Assembly: GCF_014642635.1 (NCBI RefSeq)
Contig: NZ_BMIQ01000005.1
Span: forward strand, 124,001-188,000
DNA: 64,000 nt
DNA from: Aureimonas endophytica
GTDB lineage: Bacteria; Pseudomonadota; Alphaproteobacteria; Rhizobiales; Rhizobiaceae
Direction of reading: 5' to 3'
The translations under genes and the position numbers were made by a program. The notes below the pieces were generated by a model that worked only from the letters and a program-made list of their open reading frames with translations, was not told the origin of the DNA and ran no database searches. Shown piece by piece: positions 1 to 8,082 of the stretch. The stretch's first letter is position 1. Every line of letters starts with the position of its first letter.

Positions 1-1
1 C

Positions 2-931
2 ACCCTGACCGCGCTCGGCATGCTGCCGGTGCTCGTCCTCCTCGCCATCGGCTTCCACCTGCTCAGCGGCCGGTTCCTGACCATCAACAACCTGTCGATC
101 GTCACCCAGCAGGCCTCGATCAACACGGTGCTGGCGGCCGGCATGACCTTCGTCATCCTCACCGGCGGCATCGATCTCTCCGTCGGCTCGATCCTCGCCG
201 CCTCGGCCATGGTCGGCGTCATCGTCTCGCTCTGGCCGGATGTCGGCATGCTCGGCATTCCGGCGGCCATCCTCTTCGGCCTCGCCTGCGGCGTCGCCAA
301 CGGCGCGGTGATCGCCGGGCTGAAGCTGCCGCCCTTCATCGTCACCCTCGGCTCGCTGACGGCGATGCGGGGCCTCGCGCGTCTCCTCGGCAACGACACG
401 ACCGTGTTCAACGCCGACCTGCCCTTCGCCTTCATCGGCAACGCGACGCTCTTCGGCATTCCCTGGCTCGCGGTCATCGGCCTCCTGACGATCGTCGCCT
501 CCTGGTTCATCCTGAAGCGGACGGTGCTCGGCAACTGGATCTACGCCGTCGGCGGCAATGCGGAGGCGGCGCGGCTGACCGGCATCAAGGTGCCGCTGGT
601 GCTGCTCTTCGTCTATTCGATGTCGGGCCTCCTCGCCGGCGTCGGCGGCCTGATGTCGGCGGCGCGGCTCTACGCGGCCAACGGCCTCCAGCTCGGCCAG
701 GCCTACGAGCTCGACGCCATCGCCGCCGTGATCCTCGGCGGCACGAGCTTCGTCGGCGGCGTCGGCTCGATCTGGGGCACGCTGATCGGCGCCCTCATCA
801 TCGCCGTCCTGTCGAACGGGCTCATCCTCGTCGGCGTCTCCGACATCTGGCAATATATCATCAAGGGGCTGGTGATCATCGTCGCGGTGGCGCTCGACCG
901 CTACCGGCTGAAGGGCGTCGACCGGACCTGA
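2..931 (+). CDS. Ribose-type ABC transporter permease (5' end outside window)
   Basis: Inner-membrane permease of the RbsC/BPD_transp_2 family, which forms the channel of a carbohydrate importer. The reading frame is open to the left edge, so the true start lies upstream and only about 310 C-terminal residues are visible. They form a chain of hydrophobic helices with the family signature TGGIDLSVGSI near the start, a GGNAEAARLTGI cytoplasmic loop in the middle and ILGGTSFVGG in the C-terminal third. Family members usually run about 320-340 residues, so little is missing. The matching ATPase and binding protein must lie outside the window on the left; the substrate cannot be told from the permease. 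The next gene starts 52 bp downstream and looks unrelated. Confidence 0.9.
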   Translation, partial: TLTALGMLPVLVLLAIGFHLLSGRFLTINNLSIVTQQASINTVLAAGMTFVILTGGIDLSVGSILAASAMVGVIVSLWPDVGMLGIPAAILFGLACGVANGAVIAGLKLPPFIVTLGSLTAMRGLARLLGNDTTVFNADLPFAFIGNATLFGIPWLAVIGLLTIVASWFILKRTVLGNWIYAVGGNAEAARLTGIKVPLVLLFVYSMSGLLAGVGGLMSAARLYAANGLQLGQAYELDAIAAVILGGTSFVGGVGSIWGTLIGALIIAVLSNGLILVGVSDIWQYIIKGLVIIVAVALDRYRLKGVDRT

Positions 932-983
932 GACGCGGAAAGGCCGGAGGGCGGCCGGAACGACGGGAGGCTGGAGCCGCGCG

Positions 984-2192
984 ATGCCGACGATCCCGCT
1001 TCCGACCCGGCTGGCCTTCGGCGACCGCTATCGATGCGTCGGCGCGCCGCGCATCCTCGACATGCTGCTGCTCGGCGGCTTCGCGGAAGGGCGCGAGCGG
1101 CCCGAGGCGCGGCGCGCCTGCGAGGCGGCGCTCGCGGCCGCCTTCGATCTCGGCCTCCGGCACCGCGCGGCGCCGGATGGCGGGCGCCTTCTCGACCCCG
1201 TCGAGGTCCTGCATGTGCTGAAGGCCGCCGCCTTGTCCGGCCGGCACGGCTTCTGGCGCGAGCGCTTCGTCGCCACCGGGCGGCGCATGGTCGAGGATCT
1301 GGCGCGGCGCGACCCGGCGAGCGACTTCGAACTGTCCACGGAGCGGCGCTTCGCCCTCGGCGCGGTCGCGCCGGGCGCGCGGCTGCGGCTGCGCCTGCCG
1401 CTGCCCCTGCCCGGCGCGCACGAGGCGCTGGCGGTCGAGCCCTTTCCCGCCCCGCCGGGGGCGAGCCTCGCCGTCACGCCCGGCCGGCTCGAGGCGCGGC
1501 TCGTCGCCGGCGGCGAGGCGGCGGCAGAGCTCGGCGCGCGGCTGCGCTTCCGGCCCGGCCCGCCGCCGGACGACGCGCCGGGCGAGGCGCATCTGCGGCC
1601 GCGCGAGGGGCTGATCGTGGTGACGGACCGCGTCGCCGCGCTGGCGCGCCGCCTCGCCGGCACGCAAGGCGCCGAGGCGGCGGTGCGCGCCTTCTGGGAC
1701 TTCCTGATGGAGCGCTTCGCCTGCCTGCCCCTCCATTACGACCAGATCGACCCGGCCGCCCCTTGCGACTTCGCGCTGGAGACCGGCGGCTACGACTGCC
1801 AGCTCGGCGCCGCCCTTCTCGTCGCGCTCTGCCGGGCGCGGGCCATCCCGGCGCGGCTCGTCGGCGGCCATGTGCTCTACCGGGCGGCGCCGACCAACCA
1901 TTTCTGGGCCGAGATCCATCTCGGCGAGGCCGGCTGGGGCGCCTTCGATCTACTCGGCTGGGATCTTTCGGCCGGCGGCGCGGACGCGGCCTGGCGCGAC
2001 CGCTTCTTCGGCGCGGTCGACGCGCGGATGATCACCGAGCGCCGGCCCTTCGACTTCACCGGCGCCGCCGGGGTCCCGATCCCGCCGATCTGGCATCTTC
2101 TGCAAGTCCCGTCGGGCGACGGCGTGCTGCTCGATCTCCTCGACGCGGCGGGCGAGACCCTCCATGCCGACCGGCTGGAGCTTCTTCCCTGA
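984..2192 (+). CDS. Transglutaminase-like domain protein
   Basis: A 402-residue protein with a C-terminal transglutaminase-like (papain-fold) domain. The likely catalytic triad is visible: Cys272 in GGYDCQLGAALLVAL, His306 in TNHFWAEIHL and Asp322 in GAFDLLGWD. The residues before about 200 are low-complexity, rich in Ala, Arg and Leu, and have no motif I recognise. No signal peptide or membrane segment is evident, so a cytoplasmic location is inferred. Bacterial members act as proteases, peptide hydrolases or amide-forming enzymes; the substrate here is unknown. The ATG lies after GGGAGGCTGGAGCC. It follows the permease by 52 bp but shares no obvious pathway with it. A palindromic repeat element follows. 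Confidence 0.8.
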   Translation: MPTIPLPTRLAFGDRYRCVGAPRILDMLLLGGFAEGRERPEARRACEAALAAAFDLGLRHRAAPDGGRLLDPVEVLHVLKAAALSGRHGFWRERFVATGRRMVEDLARRDPASDFELSTERRFALGAVAPGARLRLRLPLPLPGAHEALAVEPFPAPPGASLAVTPGRLEARLVAGGEAAAELGARLRFRPGPPPDDAPGEAHLRPREGLIVVTDRVAALARRLAGTQGAEAAVRAFWDFLMERFACLPLHYDQIDPAAPCDFALETGGYDCQLGAALLVALCRARAIPARLVGGHVLYRAAPTNHFWAEIHLGEAGWGAFDLLGWDLSAGGADAAWRDRFFGAVDARMITERRPFDFTGAAGVPIPPIWHLLQVPSGDGVLLDLLDAAGETLHADRLELLP

Positions 2193-2212
2193 CCGGACCG
2201 CAACGCCTCGGC

Positions 2213-2382
2213 AAGGACCCGCCCACCTCGCCGCTTCGTCATCCCGGCCTTGAGCCGGGATCCATTCCAAGCCGGTCGCGATAGGCTGTAAGCGATGCGG
2301 AAGGACGCGCATCTCCGCCCTTATCCATGCGCTTCCGCCGAGGCATGGATCCCGGGTCAAGCCCGGGATGACGAAGCTGAAA
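2213..2382. repeat. Composite palindromic repeat, copy 1
   Basis: About 170 bp of non-coding DNA whose two ends are inverted copies of a roughly 30-bp motif. The left arm begins CTTCGTCATCCCGG at 2234 and the right arm ends CCGGGATGACGAAG near 2376. Each arm is itself a hairpin (CCCGGC-CTTGA-GCCGGG type). Two more copies occur at 11181-11351 and, inverted, at 27157-27328. All three share the outer flank ACCCGCCCACCTC or close variants and the end GATGACGARGCTGAAA. This looks like a dispersed intergenic palindromic element of the kind common in Hyphomicrobiales. It could also stop transcription from the upstream gene. Confidence 0.75.
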
Positions 2383-2420
2383 GGGAGTCGGCCAGGGTCA
2401 GCGCATAAGGCGGGCCGGCA

Positions 2421-3194
2421 TCACAGGGTGAAGGCGAGGCCGTTGCTGCCCCAGAGCTCGATCGTGCCGGCGGGAAAGCCGAAGGGCGCGAGGCCGGCGC
2501 GCAGCGCGCTCTCGCGCCGCTGGAGGAGGCCGCGCGACACCGCCAGTTCGTTCGCCAGCATGGCGTGATGCTCGCCGTCCCAGGTGTTGGTGCCGTGCGT
2601 CGCGTAGACATAGAGTTCCGGCGCGCCCTGGAGGAAGGCGAGTGCGCCCGCCTCGCGGAAGGCGAGCGCGACTTCGAGGTCCTCGCCGCGTGCCGCCGCC
2701 GCGCCGGCCTCGGGATAGGGCCGCATGGCGGTCCGCCGGGCGAAGAGCGTGCCCGGATGGCCGCCGGCCGGCGTCGAGTGCCAGTTGACGAGATGCAGCA
2801 CCCGCCGCGCCGGAAAGTAATGCATCAGGTCCTGGAGGGTGCAGGCCGAGGCCGCCCCGGCGGCAAGGCATTCGTGCTGCCGGCGCAGGCGGTCGGGATG
2901 GTGCCAGTCGTCGTCGTCCCACTGGCAGACGAACTCGCCCGCCGCCAGCGCGACGCTCCGGTTACGCAAGGCCCCGAGCTTGAGGTCGTCCGGGGCGAAG
3001 TCCAGCCGGATATCGGCGCGGCCGAGCGCTTCGAGATGGGCCGCGAGCGCCGCGCGCATCTCCGGCGTGCCGCGATTGGCGACGAGGACGAGCTCGGTAT
3101 CGGGCAGCGTCTGCGCCAGATAATGGCCGATGCTGCGCCGGGCGAGATCCAGGCGCTCGGGCAAGGTGACCATAAGACAACTTACCAAAGGCAT
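2421..3194 (-). CDS. Family 2 glycosyltransferase
   Basis: A 257-residue GT-A fold glycosyltransferase, cytoplasmic or membrane-associated. It begins with the usual strand (MPLVSCLMVTLPER), followed by the nucleotide-sugar-binding half. An acidic metal-binding run sits at about D93-D96 in FVCQWDDDDWHHPDRL. GARGEDLE-like acidic residues near 190 (AARGEDLEVAL) could supply the catalytic base. The start chosen is the ATG at 3194, which follows AAGGGAAAA; a longer reading to 3230 has no better support. It is divergent from the lipoyl-like gene at 3272, so the 77-bp gap probably holds both promoters. The donor sugar and acceptor are unknown. A second GT2 gene lies at 8075-9100 in the same cluster. 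Confidence 0.85.
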   Translation of the reverse strand: MPLVSCLMVTLPERLDLARRSIGHYLAQTLPDTELVLVANRGTPEMRAALAAHLEALGRADIRLDFAPDDLKLGALRNRSVALAAGEFVCQWDDDDWHHPDRLRRQHECLAAGAASACTLQDLMHYFPARRVLHLVNWHSTPAGGHPGTLFARRTAMRPYPEAGAAAARGEDLEVALAFREAGALAFLQGAPELYVYATHGTNTWDGEHHAMLANELAVSRGLLQRRESALRAGLAPFGFPAGTIELWGSNGLAFTL

Positions 3195-3271
3195 GACGGT
3201 ATTTTCCCTTGGACTTCCCCGACGAAGCACGGAATCATCTTAGTATGACTTCGGCCGGGATGTGAGGCCCC

Positions 3272-3640
3272 ATGATCCTGCATGTCACCCTGACCGCCAT
3301 GATGCCGCATATGCGGGACGCGACGATCGAATGCCTCCATGCCGGACCCGGCCAGCGCCTGGCGCCCGGAAGCCGGCTCCTCGATTTCAGCGTCGATCTC
3401 GGCGCCAGCTTCGCGCAGGACTGCCCGCCGATCTCCTTCCACCGCATGGTGCTGCGCGAGCCCGTCTTCCTGCGCCGGCTGGACGTCGCGGCGGGCGACC
3501 GGCGCGATGTCGGCGCGCTGCTCGCGCTCCTCTCCACCGAGCCGGAGGAGGATCTGAGCGCGCCGCCGGCGCGGCCCGCGCGCCTTTCCAGCGCGGCGAT
3601 CATGCATCATGCCGAGATGTGGACCGGGGGCCTGCGATGA
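3272..3640 (+). CDS. Lysine-free lipoyl-like domain protein
   Basis: A 122-residue protein that I read as a degenerate lipoyl/biotinyl-type domain. Residues 10-45 (AMMPHMRDATIECLHAGPGQ, then RLAPGSRLLDFSVDL) match the first half of such a domain. EPVFLRRLDVAAGDRRDVGALLALL, around residues 62-86, matches the second half. Where functional carriers have the modified lysine (ETDKA), this one has an insertion without lysine; the whole protein contains no lysine. A carrier role is therefore unlikely and a structural or docking role more plausible. Its stop overlaps the next start as ATGA, so the two are probably translationally coupled. It is divergent from the GT2 at 2421. The fold assignment is by eye. 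Confidence 0.65.
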   Translation: MILHVTLTAMMPHMRDATIECLHAGPGQRLAPGSRLLDFSVDLGASFAQDCPPISFHRMVLREPVFLRRLDVAAGDRRDVGALLALLSTEPEEDLSAPPARPARLSSAAIMHHAEMWTGGLR

Positions 3641-4992
3641 CCGCCCTGCCGCTGACGCTCGGGCCGCTGCGGGCGGACGGCTTCGCGCTCTACCGTTCGG
3701 GCGTGCGCTGGCTCGTCCCGTCCGGCCAGCGCGTGCGCGCCGGGCAGGTGATCGGCTATTGCAACGTCAAGCTGGAGCCGAACGCCCGGCTGGCGGCCGG
3801 CCTGTCCTTCGCCGACGAGCTGGAGCTCCAGGTCGCCTTCGCGGCGCGGATCGACGGGCGCGTCGCGCTGGCGGCGCAGGCGATGTCCGGCGGCTATCTC
3901 GACCTTCACGGCATCAAGCTCTGGAGCGCGGAGGAGACGGTCGGCGAAATCGAGCCTGCCGCGCCGGAGACGGGCGGCGAGGCGGCCGGGCGGCTGCGGC
4001 TCCTGGCGCTGGCCGGGCGGCGGATGACGGCGCTGGCGGATGTCCATTCCGGCCTGATGCCCGGCTGGCTGGGGCGGATTCGCGGCTGGTGGTGCGAGGA
4101 GGACGAGGCGCCGGTGACGCTGCTCAGCCTCGGCATCTGCGACGCGACCGGCGTGGTGCTCGGCGCCGCCTCCGCCTTCTTCGAGATGTTCGAGCACGCG
4201 CCCTTCCCGGCGCAGATGGTCTTCGTGCCCGACCATCCGCTCGCGCCCGCCGCGCCCGTGCTGCTCGACCAGCTGCGCCGCACGCCGGCGGAGATGGCGG
4301 AGATCGCAGCCGATCTCCAGGCGGCGCTGCACGCGGCGCGGCCGGCGGCGACGGCCGAGGACCACATGATGGCCGGCGCCCTTCTCGCCACCATGCGCCG
4401 CAGCCCGCTGACGGACAGCTATCCGGTCTTCACCGGCAGCGGCTCGCGCCGGCTCGGGCCGGCGACGGCCGTGCTCCTGTCCTTGAATGCCGAGCCGCAG
4501 GTGATCCTGCGCCATCGCCGGCTCGGCTACCGGCTCCACATGCTGCGCCACCACCAGGCGGCGGCCGGGCCGGCCTTGCGCCAATGGCTCGCCGCCGCCT
4601 TCGAGCCGGTGCGCCGCTCGGTCGAGGACATCCGGCGCGACTATGCCGAGCTGATCGACACGCTCGGCCGCGAGACCGGCGCCCGCGTCCTGATCCTCAA
4701 CCGGATGTCGACCTCCGGCCTCGAGACCGTCTCGAACTATGCCGCCTTCGACGCGCCGCTCGGCGACACCCTCGCCAATGTCGCCTCGAAGGAACTGAAC
4801 CTGATGCTGGAGGATCTCGCCGAGACCCATCCCCTCCAGATCGTCGATGTCGACGCCATCGCCGCCGATCTCGGCGGCGCCGAGCACCTGCCGGACGGCG
4901 TGCATCAGAGCAGCCTGATGCAGACCGCCATCCGGGGCGAGATCCTGGCCGCGCTCAGGGGCGCTGGCCGGGAGGCGCCCCGCCTCAGCTGA
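3637..4992 (+). CDS. Lipoyl-like plus SGNH-hydrolase-like protein
   Basis: A 451-residue protein starting at the ATG of an ATGA overlap. Residues about 20-110 again resemble a hammerhead lipoyl/biotinyl fold (VPSGQRVRAGQVIGYCNVKLE, then FAARIDGRVALAAQAMSGGYLDLHGIKLW in two stretches, then TVGEIEP). The C-terminal 150 residues look like an SGNH/GDSL hydrolase: a strand RVLILNRMSTSG, then QIVDVDAIAADLGG, and a C-terminal DGVHQS that fits the Asp-x-x-His block. A canonical GDS nucleophile block is not obvious, so activity is uncertain. SGNH proteins can be esterases or O-acyltransferases acting on glycans. The gene ends inside the last 8 bp of the convergent lipoyl-carrier gene. Confidence 0.65.
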   Translation: MTALPLTLGPLRADGFALYRSGVRWLVPSGQRVRAGQVIGYCNVKLEPNARLAAGLSFADELELQVAFAARIDGRVALAAQAMSGGYLDLHGIKLWSAEETVGEIEPAAPETGGEAAGRLRLLALAGRRMTALADVHSGLMPGWLGRIRGWWCEEDEAPVTLLSLGICDATGVVLGAASAFFEMFEHAPFPAQMVFVPDHPLAPAAPVLLDQLRRTPAEMAEIAADLQAALHAARPAATAEDHMMAGALLATMRRSPLTDSYPVFTGSGSRRLGPATAVLLSLNAEPQVILRHRRLGYRLHMLRHHQAAAGPALRQWLAAAFEPVRRSVEDIRRDYAELIDTLGRETGARVLILNRMSTSGLETVSNYAAFDAPLGDTLANVASKELNLMLEDLAETHPLQIVDVDAIAADLGGAEHLPDGVHQSSLMQTAIRGEILAALRGAGREAPRLS

Positions 4993-5284
4993 CCTCGAAC
5001 TCGACGCGAAGGTCGTGCGCGGCGGCGCTTTCGAGCGCCTCGCCGGCCTCGTCGGCGAAAAGCGCCAGCGCCGTGCCGATGGCGCGCCAGTCGCCCGGCT
5101 CGGCCTCGATGCGGCGGAGCACGCCCGCCTGGTTGGCCCGCACCTCGACGATCGCCTTGTGCGTTTCCAGTTCGACGATGAGATCGCCCGGCGCGAAATG
5201 CGTGCCGACCGCGCCGTGCCATTCGAGAATGCGGATTTCCGCGACATTCGGCACCGCCGGCGGCACCGAGAGCTGGTAGATCAT
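4985..5284 (-). CDS. Stand-alone lipoyl/biotinyl carrier domain protein
   Basis: A 99-residue single-domain protein with the hammerhead lipoyl fold. The modification motif is VELETHKAIVEV, with the candidate lipoylated (or biotinylated) lysine at K43, followed by the second half GVLRRIEAEPGDWRAIGTALALF. In E2 enzymes this domain is followed by a subunit-binding domain and an acyltransferase core; both are absent here. It is the last gene of a six-gene minus-strand operon and overlaps the E1 beta stop by ATGA, so it is very likely the acceptor for the product of that E1. Lipoylation would depend on LipB/LipA or LplA encoded elsewhere. Confidence 0.85.
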   Translation of the reverse strand: MIYQLSVPPAVPNVAEIRILEWHGAVGTHFAPGDLIVELETHKAIVEVRANQAGVLRRIEAEPGDWRAIGTALALFADEAGEALESAAAHDLRVEFEVS

Positions 5285-6300
5285 GGTCGCTCCTGTTCGG
5301 GAATAGCGGGACTCGGGGCCGCGAGGAGGCCGAGCACCGCATCGCGGACCCGCGCGGCGTCGGGAATGCAGGCCCGCTCGAAGACCGGATTGGACGAGAC
5401 CGGCGCCGGCAGCGCGCCGACGCGCGCATGCGGATGGGCGCCGAGGCGCTGGAACAGCCGGAAGGCGAGCTCGGCGCCGATGCCGCAGGTCGGCTGGCCC
5501 TCTTCCAGCGTGACGAGACGCCGGGTGCGGCGGAGCGAGGCGGCGACCGTGTCGAGATCGAGCGGCGCCAGCGAGCGCAGATCCACCACCTCGCAGGAAA
5601 TGCCGCGCTCCGCCAAGCTCGCGGCGGCGTCGAGCGCGACGAGGGTCATGAAGCCGTGCGTCGCGATGGTGACGTCCCGCCCGGCGCGGCGGACGATCGC
5701 CTCGCCGAAGGGCACGGGCGTCTCCGCGACGGGCACCTCGCCCGGGATCGGAAAGAGCCGCTTGTGGTCGATGAAGACGACGGGGCCGTCGCCGCGCAGC
5801 GCCGTCTTCAGGAGGCCGTAGGCATCGGCCGGCGTCGAGGGCGCCACGACCTTCAGGCCCGGCACGCTGATCAGCCAGGCTTCGAGACATTGCGAATGGG
5901 CGACGCCCTGGCCGAGCGCCCCGGCCGTGGTCTTGACGACGAGCGGCGCGCAAAGGCGTCCGCCCGTCTTGTAGCGCAGCTTCGCCGCATAGTTGATCAG
6001 CGGATCGAAGCCGAGCATCAGGAAGTCCATGTAGGTGATGGAGACCAGCGGGCGAAAGCCTGCCGCCGCCGCCCCGGCGCCGATGGCGATCGTCGCGTTC
6101 TCGGCCACCGGCATGTCGCGCACCCGCGCCGCGCCGAACTCGGCGAAGAGCCCGTCGAACTCGCGATAGGAGCCGCCGAAGGCGCCGACATCCTGGCCGA
6201 GAACGAGGACGCGCGGCTCGCGCCGCATCTCCTCGCGCATCGCCTTGGCGATCGCCTCGCGGAAGAACATCTTGTGGGTCGCCGGCGCCTCACTCGACAT
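5281..6300 (-). CDS. 2-oxoacid dehydrogenase E1 component, beta subunit
   Basis: A 339-residue transketolase-like beta subunit of the pyruvate/acetoin/branched-chain 2-oxoacid dehydrogenase E1 type. Landmarks include FFREAIAKAMREEM near the N-terminus, GQDVGAFGG, RDMPVAENATIAIGAGAAAAGFRP, the QGVAHSQ stretch and the C-terminal domain RLVTLEEGQPTCGIGAELA. With the alpha subunit it would decarboxylate a 2-oxoacid using thiamine diphosphate. The start at 6300 follows GGGGAGGTG and overlaps the alpha gene by 11 bp; an in-frame ATG 10 codons later is an alternative. No E2 core or E3 gene accompanies it. The substrate is not predictable by eye. Confidence 0.9.
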   Translation of the reverse strand: MSSEAPATHKMFFREAIAKAMREEMRREPRVLVLGQDVGAFGGSYREFDGLFAEFGAARVRDMPVAENATIAIGAGAAAAGFRPLVSITYMDFLMLGFDPLINYAAKLRYKTGGRLCAPLVVKTTAGALGQGVAHSQCLEAWLISVPGLKVVAPSTPADAYGLLKTALRGDGPVVFIDHKRLFPIPGEVPVAETPVPFGEAIVRRAGRDVTIATHGFMTLVALDAAASLAERGISCEVVDLRSLAPLDLDTVAASLRRTRRLVTLEEGQPTCGIGAELAFRLFQRLGAHPHARVGALPAPVSSNPVFERACIPDAARVRDAVLGLLAAPSPAIPEQERP

Positions 6301-7216
6301 CGCGGAGCACCTCCCCGACCGGCGGCAAGGGCGAGGCATCGGCGAAGGCGAGAGCCGCCTCGGCGCCCGCCGCCGCCTCCGCCTCCAGCGCCCGCAGATC
6401 CGCTTCGCCGAGGCCGAGCCGCGCCGCCTCGCGCGGGATCGGATCGGACAGGCGCAGCTCCGCCAGCTGCTCCCGCGTGCGCGTCTCGCGCGCCGAGGTC
6501 GAATGGGCGCGGAGGCGGATCGACCGGCATTCGACGAAGGCGGGGCCGCCGCCGGAGCGCGCCCGCGCCGCCGCCCGGCCGAGACCTTCCGTGACGGCGG
6601 GAAGGTCGAGCCCGTCGAGCGTCTCGGCCGGCAGGCCGAAGCCGGAAGCGAGATCCGCGAGACGGCGCGCGGCGATGCCGGCTTCGGGCGGGGTCGACAC
6701 GGAGAAGCCGTTGTTGTTGCAGACGAAGACGAGCGGCAGCCGCCAGAGCGCCGCGACGTTCAGCGTCTCGTGCAGCATGCCGGCGCCGCAGGCGCCGTCG
6801 CCGAAAAGGACCGCGACGATGCCGCCGGCGCCCTCCAGCTGCCGGGCGAGCGCGACGCCGGCCGCGACGCCGATATTGCCGCCGACCACCGCATGGGCGC
6901 CGAAGAAGCCGGATTCCGGGTCGGCGACATGGCCGCGCCCGGCCCGGCCGCGATTGAGCCCGGCGTCGCGGCCGAGAAGCTCGGCCATCAGCCGGTTCGG
7001 ATCGACGCCGCGCGCCAAGGCCGGGCCGATCGACCGCCCGCCGGTCAGAAGCTGGTCGCCCGGCCGCAGCGCGGCGGCGAGCCCCACCGCCACCGCCTCC
7101 TCGCCGGAGGAGATGAGCTGGAAGCCGTGATCGGGCCGCGCGGACAGCGCCGTCTCGAAGGCCCGGATGCGCAGCATGGCCGCGAGCCCGGCCGTTTCCG
7201 CCCCCGCCGCGCTCAT
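6290..7216 (-). CDS. 2-oxoacid dehydrogenase E1 component, alpha subunit
   Basis: A 308-residue thiamine-diphosphate-dependent E1 alpha subunit. The ThDP/Mg binding motif is clear: GDG at 139-141 followed by NN at about 167-169 (FGDGACGAGMLHET, then FVCNNNG). Other family features are ISSGEEAVAVGLAAAL near residue 40 and RGRAGRGHVADP near 90. The C-terminal half has RSIRLRAHSTSARETRT, matching the HS-containing loop that closes on E1 in phosphorylatable homologues. It starts inside the stop of the upstream SGNH-like gene (ATGA) and overlaps the beta gene, so all are coupled. The context (SGNH proteins, glycosyltransferases, single lipoyl carrier) argues against a housekeeping pyruvate dehydrogenase. 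Confidence 0.9.
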   Translation of the reverse strand: MSAAGAETAGLAAMLRIRAFETALSARPDHGFQLISSGEEAVAVGLAAALRPGDQLLTGGRSIGPALARGVDPNRLMAELLGRDAGLNRGRAGRGHVADPESGFFGAHAVVGGNIGVAAGVALARQLEGAGGIVAVLFGDGACGAGMLHETLNVAALWRLPLVFVCNNNGFSVSTPPEAGIAARRLADLASGFGLPAETLDGLDLPAVTEGLGRAAARARSGGGPAFVECRSIRLRAHSTSARETRTREQLAELRLSDPIPREAARLGLGEADLRALEAEAAAGAEAALAFADASPLPPVGEVLRDVE

Positions 7217-8082
7217 GAGGTGGATTTCACGAGATGGAGAAGGGCCGAATAGAAGAGCCCGGCGCTTTCGCGAAAGCCCCTTCGGCGCAGCGCCAGGAAG
7301 AGGCGCGTCGCAGCGTCCCTCGGCCCGATCTGGCGCTTCAGCACCTGCCGGATCAGCCGCCCCGCATGGTCGGACTGCACGTTGCTGGTGACGACCGCCG
7401 CCAGCTGCCGGCGCCGGCCCCGGCTCCAGTTCATGAGGTCGGCCGGGGCGAAGTCGATCCGCTCGACGCGCGCCGCCTCGAAGGCGGCGACGCGGCGCAC
7501 CGTCTCGTCCTGCCATTCGACGGAAACGAAGGGGTCGAGCGCATCGGTGGCGAGGCCGAGCGCCAGCGCCCGGCCGGCATGGGCGAGCGCCTTCTCGCCG
7601 CCGAGCCGGTAATCGGTCGCCAGCCGGCTGGCGCCGATATCGGCGAGCGCCCGGTCGAGATCGACGACGAAGAGGCCGAACTCGCGCGACAGGTCCAGTA
7701 CCAGGAGATCGAGGCGGCGGATGCGCAGGAGAAGCGCGCGGGCGCGCTCCGCCGCCGGATCGACATGCCGGAAGAGCGTGCAGACGAGAACCGGACCGCC
7801 GTTCCGCGACAGGGCCTCGAAGGCGGCGCGCAGCCGCCGCTCCTCCTCCGCCCAGGGCGCGTCGAGGCGATCGAGCTCCGGCTGGAGGGAGACGACCGCG
7901 ATGGCGCCCTCGGCTGCCTCCGCCAGGGCCGTCAGATCGTCGTAGAACCGGGCGCGGCATTCGGGCTCCGCCCCCGACGCCTCGCCGAGCGCCGCCGCGA
8001 GGCGGGACAGGGCCTCGGCGAGGATCGGGCGCTCGTGCTCGGCGAGACGGGCGGCGATCGGGATCACGGTCCGGTCAGACAT
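7213..8082 (-). CDS. SGNH-hydrolase-like protein
   Basis: A 289-residue protein without signal peptide. The central strand-helix pattern (AIAVVSLQPELDRL, then GPVLVCTLFRHVDP, then LDLLVLDLSREFGLFVVDLD and ALADIGASRL) parallels the other two SGNH-like proteins of this cluster. However, neither a GDS block nor the C-terminal Asp-x-x-His is clear; the corresponding place reads TDYRLGGEKALAHAG. It may be a non-catalytic relative. The region after about residue 190 is Arg-rich and helical. The start at 8082 follows GGGGGAGGG and overlaps the upstream glycosyltransferase by 8 bp. Its own stop overlaps E1 alpha. The function is unknown; I infer a role in acyl transfer or glycan modification only from context. 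Confidence 0.6.
   Translation of the reverse strand: MSDRTVIPIAARLAEHERPILAEALSRLAAALGEASGAEPECRARFYDDLTALAEAAEGAIAVVSLQPELDRLDAPWAEEERRLRAAFEALSRNGGPVLVCTLFRHVDPAAERARALLLRIRRLDLLVLDLSREFGLFVVDLDRALADIGASRLATDYRLGGEKALAHAGRALALGLATDALDPFVSVEWQDETVRRVAAFEAARVERIDFAPADLMNWSRGRRRQLAAVVTSNVQSDHAGRLIRQVLKRQIGPRDAATRLFLALRRRGFRESAGLFYSALLHLVKSTS

Noticed and set aside
876-1919. Minus-strand open frame across the transglutaminase-like gene
   Set aside because: Low-complexity Arg/Ala/Glu translation, whereas the plus strand carries a conserved Cys-His-Asp triad.
4985-7216. Housekeeping pyruvate dehydrogenase or acetoin dehydrogenase operon
   Set aside because: E1 alpha and beta are present, but E2 catalytic core and E3 are missing and the neighbours are SGNH-like and glycosyltransferase genes.
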